NCBI RefSeq assembly: GCF_029633865.1
Contig: NC_079223.1
Span: 3,973,521 to 4,037,520 of the forward strand
Direction: 5' to 3'
DNA length: 64,000 bases
Origin: Lampris incognitus
Taxonomy: Eukaryota > Chordata > Actinopteri > Lampriformes > Lampridae
The first letter of the stretch is position 1. Each line of letters opens with the position of its first letter. Made by a program: the position numbers and the translations under genes. Shown piece after piece: positions 30,302-41,554 of this stretch. The notes below the pieces were generated by a model. The model ran no database searches. It was not told where the DNA came from and saw only the letters and a program-made list of their open reading frames with translations.

Positions 30302-32874
30302 TGACCAACTACTCCAGCAACTAACATCCCACTTGCCTGGTGCAGTCTTGGAGAGGATCACTGATTTCACTAAGAAAGCCCAACTATCTCAACACCACAA
30401 AACCAAAGAAAGGCAGACAAGGAAGTTTCCAAACTTACAGCGACGAACCAACAACACTAGCCAAGCAGATATACTTACCTGGAGACAAAAGACAGAACAT
30501 CCCACACAAAATGGAACGCAGAACAGATGGATCAAGAATCTGTTGGACAAGGTACTTTCACAATCGGAGAAGGAGGTCTTAGCCAAAGGACTGAACTTCG
30601 CCATGACACCCAAACAACTACCTATAGTTGACCTCATCACATCCACAGAATCAGCTATAAGGAAAAACAATCTAATGGAAACCAAGGCGGAACAGCTTAG
30701 GTTAAAGGTATCAGCAGCTCTGTCCAATGCAAAACTCCCTCCTTCCAACCTAACCATGGAGGAAAGGAAAGCCGTGAAGCCCTGAGCAAGGACGAAAACA
30801 TCACTATCCTTCCAGCAGATAAGGGGAGATGCACGGTTATCCTCAACACAACAGACTACCACGCCAATATCACGTCATTACTCAGTGACACCGACACCTA
30901 TGAACCTCTGAGACGCGATCCAACTAGTGGTTACAAGAGGAGAATAATAGAATACCTACAGAAACTACAGAAAGGAGGAACCATTGACCGGATACAATAC
31001 CACCGTCTCTACCCACAAGATAACATTCCATGCATATATGGACTCCCTAAGATCCATAAAGATGGAACCCCCCTCAGGCCCGTTGTCAGCAGCATAAACT
31101 CGGTCACGTACAACACTGCCAAACATATAGCCAACATCTTGACCCCTTTAGTGGGCGAAACACCTCACCATATCCAAAACTCCATTGACTTTGTGAACAA
31201 GGTCCAAGGTGTAAAACTGGAACCGAATGAAACCATGGTATCCTACGATACATCCCAACCACGGAGGCTTTGGAAACTGTGAGGCAACGTTTGCTACGGG
31301 ACGACACCCTCCACGATAGGACCAACCTCAGCCCAGACCAGATTTGCCAACTACTGGACCTTTGCCTGAACACTACATATTTCCAATTCAGGGGCCAGTT
31401 TTACAGACAGAAACACGGCTGTGCAATGGGTTCACCAGTATCGCCCATTGTGGCCAACTTATATATGGAAGAGGTAGAACACAGGGCCCTGAACTCCTTC
31501 AGAGGAACACCTCCGAGCCACTGGTTCAGATATTTGGACAACACATGGGTCAAAATCCAAACACAAGAGGTGCAAGTGTTTACCAAACACATCAACTCAG
31601 TGGACAAGAACATTAAGTTCACAAGGGAAGACGTAAAGAACAACAGTTTGCCCTTCTTGGACTGTGACGTCCACATTGGGGAAGACAGGAGCCTCCACAT
31701 TGGGGTTTACAGGAAACCTACACACACAGACCAATATCTACTTTCGATTCACACCACCCTCTGGAACACAAACTGAGCGTCATCAGAACTCTGCAACACA
31801 GAGCTGACAATGTACCCAGCAGCACTCAGGCCCAACGAGAAGAACACAAACACCTGAAGGGAGCCTTAAAAACCTGCTGCTACCCCAGTTGGACCTTTGT
31901 GAAAACTGCATCACGTTCCAGAAAGACCAACCGGGTGAGCGAGGAGGAGAAAAGCAACAGAAGGAATAACATAGTCATCCCGTATGTTTCTGGGGTCTCC
32001 AAGAAACTCATGAGAATTTTCAACAAACACCGCATCCCGGTATACTTCAAACCCGGCAACACACTCCGACAAAGACTGGTTCATCCCAAAGACCGTGTAC
32101 CACACACCCGGAAAAGCAATCTGGTGTATGCTGTACAATGCAATGAGGATTGCACTGACCTATACATAGGAGAAACCAAACAACCACTACACAAACGGAT
32201 GGCCCAACACAGAAGGCCAAACTCCTCAGAACAAGACTCAGCAGTTTATCTACACCTAAAGGAGAAGACACACTCCTTCGAGGACAACAACGTACACATT
32301 TTGGACAGGGAAGATAGATGGTTTGAAAGAGGGGTGAAGGAAGCCATCTATGCTGTGGCGGAGCCAGAGCGGGGGCATGGGGGTGGTCGCCCCGGGGCCC
32401 ACAAGGTCGGGGGGGGGGGGCCCCGTTTGGAGCTCTGTTGCCGAGTTTACAAGCGTCCGTGAACGCACCAGGTCCCGGGACTCCGACGCATTCAGTGACA
32501 CACTCGTAAAGTCGGCTAATGATAAAAAGTACAGTGCAGTACGGGGCCCCTATACATAGATATTAACGGCCCCTATAAAGGCTATAGCCTTTTTTACGAC
32601 TATTCATGAATGCATCGGAGCTGTGATCCAGCTGTGATTGGTTGTGAGGTATAACTGCGTCACACTGCCAGAAGGGGGAGTGAGTAAGCATTTTTACGCT
32701 TGACATAACTGGACAGTTTTATGAATGAATTTGAGGGAACTTCAAAATGGAGAAGAAAAAACATGACTCAGGCTCATTCAAACGCAAGAAGCAAGAAAGT
32801 AAGAAGAAGCTAATTGCGTCGTGTCGTCCTCTTACAAATTATTTTTCATCTCAGTCAGCTGCGACCTGTTAGGA

Positions 32875-35261
32875 CAGCGGTCGGGAACCTATGGCTCGCG
32901 AGCCATATATGGCTCTTCCGGTGACGGCATATGGCTCCCAGACAATTTTGAGTTGAAAATTATTTTTTTTTCAAAGAAATCAGTTTGGAACTGATTTTAA
33001 AATACTTGTGATATTTCTTAATAATACTGTGTCATTTTAAAGTAAACAGAAATTAGTTTTGAAGATAAATTTCACGGGTCACGGGTCACCCGTGGGTCGG
33101 GTCGGGAACCAATGGCTCGCAAGCATGTCCGGGTCATTGTAAAGGTGAAGAAATCAATTTTATCAGATAGCCAACTAGTTTATCCGCTTCAACCCTTGTA
33201 ACGGAAAAGATGGCGAAAAGAAAAAAAGACGATGATTACCGTGCATTCCAGGCTGCGTGGACAGAGGAATTTGCATTTGTGGAGAGAGCAGGATCTGCGG
33301 TATGTCTAATATGCAATGATAAAATTGCATCGATGAAACGGTCAAATATAAAGCGGCACTTCGATACGCACCATGCTTCATTTGCATCGAAATCTCCAGC
33401 GGGGGACAGCAGGAAAAGGGCATGCGAGGAGCTACAGCGGAGAGTGCAGACGAGTCAGCAGCAACTACGTGTGTGGACCAAGCAAGGTGACGGGAATTCC
33501 GCTAGCTTTGCGGGGGCTTTGGCAATAGTAAGGAATGGAAAGTCATTCACAGATGGCGAGTATGCCAAAACATTCATGCTTGATGTGGCCAATGAACTGT
33601 TTGATGACTTCCCAAATAAAGACAAGATAATCAAACGAATAAAAGACATGCCCCTGTCAGCAAGAACTGTGCACGATCGTAGCATCATGATGGCAAATCA
33701 AGTCGAGGAAACACAAATTAAGGACATAAACGCCGGGACATACTTTTCTCTCGCGTTAGATGAGTCAACAGACGTTAGCCATCTATCTCAGTGCAGTATC
33801 ATTGCCAGGTATGCTGCAGGTGACACACTGCGTGAGGAACGCTTGGCTGTTTTGCCAATGAAAGGGACAACAAGAGGAGAGGATTTATTCACGTCTTTCA
33901 TGGAGTTTGCTAAAGAAAAAAAACTAGCGATGGATAAACTTATTTCTGTCTGTACTGATGGTGCACCCTGTATGTTGGGGAAGAACAAAGGATTTGTAGC
34001 GCTTCTCCGTGAACATGAAAAGAGAGCCATCCTAAGTTTTCATTGCATCCTGCACCAGGAGGCGCTTTGCGCTCAGACGTGTGGCCAGGAGCTTGGCGAG
34101 GTGATGTCTCTGGTCATTCGAGTGGTCGACTTTATTGTTGCCCGAGCTTTAAATGATCGCCAGTTTAAAGCTCTGTTAGAAGAAGTTGGGAATCATTATC
34201 CCGGTCTGCTTTTACACAGCAACGTGCGTTGGTTGTCAAGGGGGAAGGTGCTCAGCCGTTTTGCAGCTTGCCTGAGTGAAATCCGGACTTTTCTTGAAAT
34301 GAAAGGCGTCAAGCATCCTGAGCTAGACAACACTGACTGGCTCCTGCAGTTTCACTATCTCGTGGACATAACTGGCCATCTGAACCAGCTCAATGTGAAA
34401 ATGCAAGGTATTGGAAATACAATCTCATCCCTTCAACAAGCAGTTTGCATTTGAAAGCAAGCTGGAAGTCTTTCTCAGGGACATTGAAACAGGTCGTCTT
34501 CTGCACTTTGAAAGACTGCAACAATTTAGAGATGCATGCTTAGCAAGTGACTCCACTCAACATCTGGATCTCCAGCAGCTAGCTGGCTTTACGTTCAATC
34601 TCCTGCAGTCATTCAAAGCACGTTTTGGAGAATTTCGTGCGCGCACTGGTCTTTTCAAGTTCATCACTCATCCACATGAGTGTGCAGTGGACAAAATCGA
34701 CCTGACATGCATCCCCGGGGTCTCTATCGGAGACTTTGAGCTGGAAGTTGCTGACCTGAAGGCATCAGACATGTGGATGAGTAAGTTCAAGTCACTTAAT
34801 GGAGAGTTGGAAAGTCTTGCGCGACAGCGAGCAGAGCTGGCGAGGGAACACAAGTGGACAGAAATTAAAAATCTTCAACCTGAAGACCAGCTGATTCTTA
34901 AAACTTGGAACGAGCTTCCTGTGACATACCACACAATGCAGCGTGTGAGTATTGCCGTATTGACCATGTTTGGCTCTACATATGCATGTGAACAGTCTTT
35001 CTCGCATATGAGGAACATTAAGACCAACCTACGCTCACGTTTAACTGATGGAAGCCTCAACGCCTGCATGAAGCTCAACCTCACCACGTATGAACCAGAC
35101 TACAAGGCCATCAGCAAAACCATGCAGCACCAGAAGTCGCATTAAAAGTAAGACATATTTAATTTATTATACGTTAAAAATACTATATGGCTCTCAATGA
35201 AATATATTTAGAAATATTTGGCTTTTATGGCTCTCCCAGTCAAAAAGGTTCCCGACCCCTG
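32875..35261 (+). mobile_element. 2.4-kb hAT transposon with a nearly intact transposase
   Basis: Flanked by the perfect 8-bp duplication TGTTAGGA (32867-32874 and 35262-35269). The inverted ends are CAGCGGTCGGGAACCT at the left and AGGTTCCCGACCCCTG at the right. It carries one transposase gene and inserted into the shorter hAT around it. Near-perfect duplication and a long open transposase indicate a recent insertion. Confidence 0.95.
33210..35145 (+). pseudogene. hAT-family transposase with one frameshift
   Basis: About 645 residues in two frames: 33210-34454, then on from about 34440 to 35145. Residues 1-60 hold a BED-type zinc finger (C32, C35, H50, H55 in VCLICNDKIASMKRSNIKRH). The RNase-H-like core shows SLALDESTDVSHLSQCSII, CTDGAPCMLGKNKGF and CILHQEALCAQ. 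The C-terminus has the hAT dimerisation block, IAVLTMFGSTYACEQSFSHM and LRSRLTDGSLNACMKL. The first frame ends at a stop just after LQQAVC, and the next reads on from FESKLEVF, so a small indel near 34450 breaks the gene. It resembles transposases related to the ZBED5/GTF2IRD2 type host genes. Because it is closely framed by transposon ends, it is a transposon gene, not a host gene. Confidence 0.9.
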
Positions 35262-35725
35262 TGTTAGGACAACCACGAAGATCGGGTGGCTCCGCCCCCT
35301 TTGTGCCGAGACCCACGCTCCACCCCTGCATCTATGCGAAACTGGAAAAACCATCCCTCAACAGAGGAGGAGGTCTGCAACACCACCTATCTCCCACTTA
35401 CAATGCCGTCATTTCATCTCTACCCGGGAGACTCAAGAAGCCTAGCCTCCAAGAACAACAGTCGGTCACTAACGGCTCCAACGACTCATGACCACTGAAT
35501 GGAGCACTAACGAAGTCGAAACTAACACCCCCAACGACCGTCGCTGCTTAACATCGGATCACAAAGAGCCACGCATATCAATAGCTCTGATAACGACGGC
35601 GTTGCTAAACATGGGAACACAAAGAGCCATGGACATCTATAGCTCTGATAACGACTCCAAAGAGGATAAATATCTGAGTTTCATTACCAGCCAGTCAGAC
35701 TAACTTGGTCTAGTCAGAAAGGCAC

Positions 35726-35765
35726 GAACTGAGGAAGCCTCTTGGATGAAAGGCGAAACGTCTTC
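35726..35765 (+). ncRNA. Hammerhead-ribozyme motif at the Penelope-like 3' end
   Basis: CTGAGGA (fits the invariant CUGANGA) is followed by a stem II arm AGCCT, a loop, the pairing arm AGGC, then GAAAC and GTC, with GAA/TTC flanks able to form stem I. Helix III is minimal, which is the form reported for Penelope-like elements. Whether it cleaves cannot be told from sequence. Confidence 0.7.
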
Positions 35766-35772
35766 ACAGATA

Positions 35773-36969
35773 CACTACCGTTCAAAAGTTTGGGATCACC
35801 CAAACAATTTTGTGTTTTCCATGAAAAGTCACACTTATTCACCACCATATGTTGTGAAATGAATAGAAAATAGAGTCAAGACATTGACAAGGTTAGAAAT
35901 AATGATTTGTATTTGAAATAAGATTTTTTTTACATCAAACTTTGCTTTCGTCAAAGAATCCTCCATTTGCAGCAATTACAGCATTGCAGACCTTTGGCAT
36001 TCTAGCTGTTAATTTGTTGAGGTAATCTGGAGAAATTGCACCCCACGCTTCCCGAAGCAGCTCCCACAAGTTGGATTGGTTGGATGGGCACTTCTTTGAG
36101 CAGATTGAGTTTCTGGAGCATCACATTTGTGGGGTCAATTAAACGCTCAAAATGGCCAGAAAAAGAGAACTTTCATCTGAAACTCGACAGTCTATTCTTG
36201 TTCTTAGAAATGAAGGCTATTCCATGCGAGAAATTGCTAAGAAATTGAAGATTTCCTACACCGGTGTGTACTACTCCCTTCAGAGGACAGCACAAACAGG
36301 CTCTAACCAGAGTAGAAAAAGAAGTGGGAGGCCGCGTTGCACAACTGAGCAAGAAGATAAGTACATTAGAGTCTCTAGTTTGAGAAACAGACGCCTCACA
36401 GGTCCCCAACTGGCATCTTCATTAAATAGTACCTGTTAGAGCCTGTTTGTGCTGTCCTCTGAAGGGAGTAGTACACACCGGTGTAGGAAATCTTCAATTT
36501 CTTAGCAATTTCTCGCATGGAATAGCCTTCATTTCTAAGAACAAGAATAGACTGTCGAGTTTCAGATGAAAGTTCTCTTTTTCTGGCCATTTTGAGCGTT
36601 TAATTGACCCCACAAATGTGATGCTCCAGAAACTCAATCTGCTCAAAGAAGTGCCCATCCAACCAATCCAACTTGTGGGAGCTGCTTCGGGAAGCGTGGG
36701 GTGCAATTTCTCCAGATTACCTCAACAAATTAACAGCTAGAATGCCAAAGGTCTGCAATGCTGTAATTGCTGCAAATGGAGGATTCTTTGACGAAAGCAA
36801 AGTTTGATGTAAAAAAAATCTTATTTCAAATACAAATCATTATTTCTAACCTTGTCAATGTCTTGACTCTATTTTCTATTCATTTCACAACATATGGTGG
36901 TGAATAAATGTGACTTTTCATGGAAAACACGAAATTGTTTGGGTGATCCCAAACTTTTGAACGGTAGTG
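35773..36969. mobile_element. Palindromic Tc1-like element, arms of about 534 bases, in the Penelope tail
   Basis: Bounded by TA on both sides. The left arm (35773-36306) and right arm (36436-36969) are inverted copies that look almost identical; both begin CACTACCGTTCAAAAGTTTG. Each arm encodes the same transposase N-terminus, MARKRELSSETRQSILVLRN followed by EGYSMREIAKKLKISYTGVY. The 129-base centre continues the transposase (RKRSGRPRCTTEQEDKYIRV) from the left arm only. The catalytic domain is absent. Confidence 0.93.
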
Positions 36970-37048
36970 TATATACCAAGTCCAGTTGCACTCGATTCAA
37001 TTCCTTTGGATAACCATGACCTGGATGAATGAGAACATTCACAGACCT

Positions 37049-37143
37049 GCTCCCCAATGACTGCTGGGATAGGCTCCACTATCCCCACATCCCTGAGAGC
37101 AGGATAAGTGGTTTGGATAATGGATGCATGGATGGATGGGTGG
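37049..37143 (+). mobile_element. SINE family B 3' fragment
   Basis: It reads CCAATGACTGCTGGGATAGG, then CCCTGAGAGCAGGATAAG and a GGATGGATGGGTGGG tail, directly after the Penelope-like 3' end. Confidence 0.85.
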
Positions 37144-37410
37144 GTAACGGCATGTCTCCTTGCACAACCTCTCGTCAAAACAGGCATCCATTTTGTTATC
37201 TAGAGCTGCAGTTGGCACGCTTGTTATGCGTAAAATCTGCCCGGTCACAAATATTGGGCTGCACACGGACGTCTGCATAGGGGTCTGACGCAGACGTGGA
37301 AAGTGTGAATTGGCCTTTAATGTGTAAAGATGCTACGAGGCCATTTACAGTAGTGAAAATGTTTGGTTGAAAAACAATATTAAACATTATTATTCAATAT
37401 AGAATATAAC
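37144..37410. other. Unassigned stretch
   Basis: No repeat or exon recognised. Confidence 0.4.
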
Positions 37411-37795
37411 TTCCATCCATCCATTACCCAAGCTGCTTATCCTGTTCTCAGGGTCGCAGGCATGCTGGAGCTTATCCCAGCAGTCATTGGGCGGCAGGTG
37501 GGGAGACACCCTGGACAGGCCACCAGAGTATCACACTGCCCCCCCACACCACACACACACATTCACACCTAGGGGCAGTTTAGTACAGCCGATTCACCTG
37601 ACCTACATGTCTTTGGACTGTGGGAGGAAATCGGAGTACCCTGAGGAAATCCACGCAGACACGGGGAGAACATGCAGACTCCACACAGAGGTCGACCTGG
37701 GACGATCCCCAAGGTTGGACTACCCTGGGGCGCGAACCCAGGACCTTCTTGCTGTGAGACTACTGCGCTAACCACTGCGCCACCGTGCTGCCCCA
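37411..37795 (-). mobile_element. SINE family B, near full length
   Basis: Tail CCATCCATCCATTACCCAAG at the left. B-box region CTGGGTTCGCGCCCCAGG and tRNA-like A-box region (GTGGCGCAGTGGTTAGCGCA) near 37745-37785 when read on the minus strand. The GT tract is replaced by a short CA patch. Confidence 0.88.
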
Positions 37796-38440
37796 GAATA
37801 TAACTTATGGGTTTAAAATGCATCTGGAGGTGATCTTTAATTTAGGTGTGGAGGTGAGGAGGGGGTAAAGGGATTTTGCAGAGGGCACCAAATAGGCCGA
37901 GACTACAACTGAGCATATCACCAAAGCATCGTTGTTCTCTTCAACAGTGTTGACAACATGACTATGAAAGTTCCCCGTGTTTGAGATGCCTGCAGCAACC
38001 TGCGTGCTATTGTAACACTATCCCTGCCCAAAACAGCCACTCTTTTTGGAGAACAAGGAATAAGACAACTGGACAAGTAGTGAGATCAGAGACAAGGCAA
38101 CACGGGTTGACGACACTGCCTCCTGCATCACGTAGTGTAACTGGTGTGCATAGCAGTGTATGCAAAGTGCTGCCAGCCGAGTCTTTCCGGTGCAGCGGTT
38201 ACAGGAGAGCGTTTGGGTGTCTTGTCTTTACCTACTTCCTTAGAGTGGTGCCTAATTGTGATGTCTGGTATATCTGGACCCAGCTCCTTGAGCAAGCATT
38301 TTTCAGTATATGATCCAGTTACTCTGAAACATTTGAATGCCTTTGGGGATTTTTTTTTTTAAAGCAAAGGTTAGTTAGTGTTGGATATAAGCTAGCAAGC
38401 ACCTTGTGTATGTATCCTTAATGTAAAGCTAAGCTGCACA
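37796..38440. other. Unassigned stretch
   Basis: Frames at 37981-38313 and 38144-38362 overlap in different frames and show no known domain. No repeat is recognised. Confidence 0.35.
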
Positions 38441-38778
38441 GTTTGCTGTTCACCAGCAAGAAGGCCCTGGGTTCGAGCCCGGGGGTAGTCCAACTTTGGG
38501 GGTTGTCCCAGGTCGTCCTCTGTGTGGAGTTTGCATGTTCTCCCCGTGTCTGCGTGGGTTTCCTCCGGGTGCTCTGGTTTCCTCCCACAGTCCAAAGACA
38601 TGTAGGTCAGGTGACTCACGGTACTAAATTGTCCCTAGGTGTGAATGTGTGTGTGTATGTGTGTGTGATGGCCTGGCGGGTGTCTCCCCGCCTGCCCCCC
38701 AATGACTGCTGGGATAGGCTCCAGCATCCCTGCGGCCCTGAGAGCAGGATAAGCGGTTCGGATAATGGATGGATGGGT
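38441..38778 (+). mobile_element. SINE family B
   Basis: CACCAGCAAGAAGGCCCTGG, GGTTCGAGCCC (B box), TTCTCCCCGTGTCTGCGTGG, CAAAGACATGTAGGTCAGG, CAATGACTGCTGGGATAGG and a GGATGGATGGGTGGG tail. The first bases of the tRNA head are lost. Confidence 0.88.
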
Positions 38779-39837
38779 GGGTTCATCCCACATGACAGTT
38801 ACCATCCACCTGTACTAGGTCAGTAAGTGGAGTGGCAAAAGGCTGGCGGTTTTTGAGGTGTGTGGTTGGCATTAGAGACGTTAGTTCATTGTATGTTTTG
38901 TTCTTGTTTTTTATTAATATGATTATCATTTGTTAGTACAGCACATGTATGTTGACAAGAATAGAGGAGAGAGAGGTGAGGGCATAGCATGAGACGCTGC
39001 AGTCATACAGTCACAGTACATACTTTTCATTCTAGTCAAGAGCAGTATGCAGTTTACAGCAGACCACTTGGCATTGCCGTGCAGACTGTCCTCTGGGCAG
39101 CTAGTGTTGAGCATCAGCTCTTAATGATCCTCGGTCGCCCATGCTTCCCTGCAAGACATGTTCTGCAATGCATGTAGGATTTCCTTTTGGCTGATTTGCA
39201 AGAGAAAGCTCAAGAATATCAAGCAGGCACATCTTTGCATTATTACACTGCCTTGCCAATTTTCATGCAAGATCTGAAAAAAACAAAAATAATATGAACA
39301 GGCTTCAAGTCTGACAGTTCAGGTTGCAGTCGCTCACAAACAAATGAAGATGATGCTTTGTAGTGCTAAATGGCAGTGTTGCAGAAAAGTTTTAAGGTCA
39401 CGTTTGAAGAGTGGGCAATGTGTCTTTGGCGTTTTATTTACATTTAACAGAGGCACCTGTGGCCGTGACTACTTGAATTAGTAGTTCATTGCCGGACAAG
39501 AAAACACTTGCTTTTTTTAAGACCGCCTGGAGCAACACAATTGAGTTGCCTGATTTGTATTTTCTTCTTTTAAAGCCTTCATTATAAAGTGGGATGAGAT
39601 AGTCTCCACTCGGCCCTTTTAGAAATGGCCGATAACAGAATACATCCTCATTTGTTGGCCACCACCCCAACCTTAGTTAGGCTGTTTTCCAGACGTTACA
39701 GACGAAATATAACCCCCCATAACTCTCATTATGCATCTGTTGATCACAGTTTGGAATATCTTGAAAAGTAATTCCCAAATTATTAATGGAAAAAAAACCC
39801 ACCAGTGAGAGCTGCCCCTGGTGAAGACAAACATTAC
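38779..39837. other. Unassigned stretch
   Basis: Frames at 38926-39177 and 39434-39670 have no recognised domain. No repeat was identified. Confidence 0.35.
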
Positions 39838-40920
39838 TACTACTTTTGGCTGCTCCCTTTAGGGGTCGCCACCAGTGGCGGCTGGTGCTAAAAAAAATGT
39901 TTTGGGGGGGGGGGCGCAATTTAGCTTGGCGCAGCACAGCTGACAACTGCTTTAATGTCCACACAGTTACTAAGAAGGACAATGTAGCCTATAGATTTTA
40001 TCAGGGTTCGTAGACGGTGGATGATTGACAGCCGAGACGAGGCGTGGTGGTGGGTGTGAACATGACTGACATTCACGAGAATTGTCCAATCACATTAGAT
40101 CAAAAAACATTAAAACAAAACCAATTCACTGCCAATAGAAGTGGGCATGTCTGTGCGCCCCATGGAAAATCTGAAGAAACCAATCAGACAGCAGCCTCGG
40201 GTCACCTGCTTGCCATGAGTTCGAGAGCTTACATAAGGTATGGTTTGGCTGGCGCCCCTCACCCAGGAAGTATATGTATTCACCCAGGAAGTATATGTAT
40301 TCAGACAGAAACCAACCAAATACCATTTGAACCAGTATTTAATGCTGCTGACAGACGCTCACAGACTGAAAACACTTTTCTTTCATAATTATTTGCATTA
40401 TACAACTTCATTATATTTAACATGTTTAAGTAGATTTTCATCTCTTAATATTTGAAGGGGGCGGTGCCCAGCGCCCTCTACTGGCCAGCCTCCCCTGGTC
40501 GCCACAGCAGATCATCCGTTTCCATCTCTTCCTGTCCTCTGCATCTTCCTCTGTCACACCAGCCACCTGCATGTCCTCCCTCACCACATCCATAAACCTC
40601 CTCTTTGGCCTTCCTCTTCTCCTCTTCCCTGGCAGCTCCATATTCAGCCTCCTTCTCCCAGTATACCCAGCATCTCTCCTCCACACATGTCCAAACCATC
40701 TCAATCTTGTCTCTCTTGCTTTGTCTCCAAACCGTCCAACCTGAGCTGTCCCTCTAATATACTCGTTCCTAATCCTGTCCTTCTTCATCACTCCCAGTGA
40801 AAATCTTATCATCTTCATCTCTGCCACCTCCAGCTCCTCCTCCTGTCTTTTCATCAGCACCACTGTCTCCAAACCATACAACATAGCTGGTCTCACAACC
40901 ATCTTGTAAACTTTCCCTTT
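39838..40920 (-). mobile_element. LINE C-terminal fragment, split by a hAT MITE
   Basis: The minus frame 40438-40902 reads VVRPAMLYGLETVVLMKRQE, RIRNEYIRGTAQVGRFGDKA and RGRPKRRFMDVVREDMQ, ending MICCGDQ at the MITE; past the MITE (39838-39872) it resumes with WRPLKGAAKSSS, the usual 3' end of this family. This is the post-RT C-terminus of the endonuclease/RT LINE also seen at 22655 and 58043. The open frame of more than 130 codons means it is fairly young. Confidence 0.85.
39873..40497. mobile_element. Non-autonomous hAT MITE (625 bp)
   Basis: Flanked by the perfect 8-bp duplication GTCGCCAC (39865-39872 and 40498-40505). The ends are CAGTGGCGGCTGG and the inverse of CAGGGGAGGCTGG. A direct CACCCAGGAAGTATATGTAT duplication lies at about 40260-40300. 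No transposase. Confidence 0.92.
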
Positions 40921-41389
40921 AATTTAATTCGATTTAATTTTTTTTTGGTGAAGGCAGACATTAATCTGGTAATATTTGAATAAAAACTAATTTTGACATT
41001 GAGCGGAAGATCATAATTATGCTGGTCACCAAACCATATGACATAGTATTTATGTATTAACAACCACATTAATATAGAAATGAAACAGAAGCTTTGCATC
41101 ACAGTTACACAATGAAATGAAGGGTTATCAATATCCTCCTGATAAAAGAATCCATATTAATTACATATAATTTAAAACTGCTGGTTTGGAATGGAAATGG
41201 AATATATAAATTTAAGATATAAATGCATTGAATTGTTTGGAATGGAAAGTTTGGTTTGCAACAGCTTCGGGGGTGTTTACAGATAGTTAAGATGCCCCTG
41301 CTGGCCACTACAATAGCATCCACATCTATATGCAGCAGCAACAATGGAGAAAAGAATCAAAGCTGTCTTCCCTCTTATAGCGGTGTCTG
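40921..41389. other. A/T-rich stretch 3' of hmgcll1
   Basis: On the minus strand this is the 3' UTR side of hmgcll1. No clear polyadenylation signal or repeat was recognised. Confidence 0.4.
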
Positions 41390-41494
41390 TCACGGAGACA
41401 TGCCTCTCGCTTGGGCAACCTTGGAGTTTGTCTTGCGGTGTAAGACATTGCAGATAAAGTCACCGGTCTCTATTACCTTGGGGAGGTCTACTTC
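41390..41494 (-). CDS. hmgcll1: hmgcll1 terminal exon
   Basis: After the acceptor TATTCTTTACAG the minus strand encodes EVDLPKVIETGDFICNVLHR then KTNSKVAQARGMSP and TGA. This matches the human HMGCLL1 C-terminus (VMEAGDFICKAVNK...NSKVAQA). The product is the 3-hydroxymethyl-3-methylglutaryl-CoA lyase-like enzyme, which splits HMG-CoA into acetoacetate and acetyl-CoA outside mitochondria. The end lacks the peroxisomal CKL of HMGCL, favouring the HMGCLL1 paralogue. It joins the exon at 46346-46471 in phase 0 across a 4.85-kb intron. Confidence 0.9.
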   Translation of the reverse strand, partial: EVDLPKVIETGDFICNVLHRKTNSKVAQARGMSP

Positions 41495-41554
41495 CTGTAA
41501 AGAATAGAGAACACTTTGGGTGAGAATTAATCAGATTTCAGCAACCATACAGCC

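Larger units (their letters stand above)
32353..35328. mobile_element. Short hAT element inserted in the Penelope-like element, itself split by another hAT
   Basis: Flanked by the perfect 8-bp duplication CATCTATG (32345-32352 and 35329-35336). Ends are hAT-like: CTGTGGCGGAGCC at the left, and at the right the inverse of CAGGGGTGGAGC. Without the inner element it is about 580 bp. It retains a transposase start at about 32747 (MEKKKHDSGSFKRKKQESKK), so it looks like an internal-deletion derivative of a TTF-type hAT. Confidence 0.85.
30302..37046 (+). mobile_element. Penelope-like retroelement (RT plus GIY-YIG), interrupted and frameshifted
   Basis: Coding blocks occur at 30333-30785, 30780-31250, 31260-31740, 31745-32344 and 35337-35490. 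Visible: IYGLPKIHKDGTPLRPVVSS (RT), GCAMGSPVSPIVANLYMEE (RT), WFRYLDNTWV (where a YxDDT motif is expected), LPFLDCDV, GVYRKPTHTDQYL, and a C-terminal GIY-YIG endonuclease, LVYAVQCNEDCTDLYIGET. Penelope elements copy themselves by target-primed reverse transcription, using the GIY-YIG nuclease to nick DNA. There are at least three frameshifts, and an internal loss near 31250 removes the RT motif around the first catalytic Asp. A hAT element splits it at 32353-35328 and a palindromic Tc1 at 35773-36969; the 3' end resumes at 36972 with ACCAAGTCCAGTTGCACTCG. The 5' end looks truncated. Confidence 0.9.
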
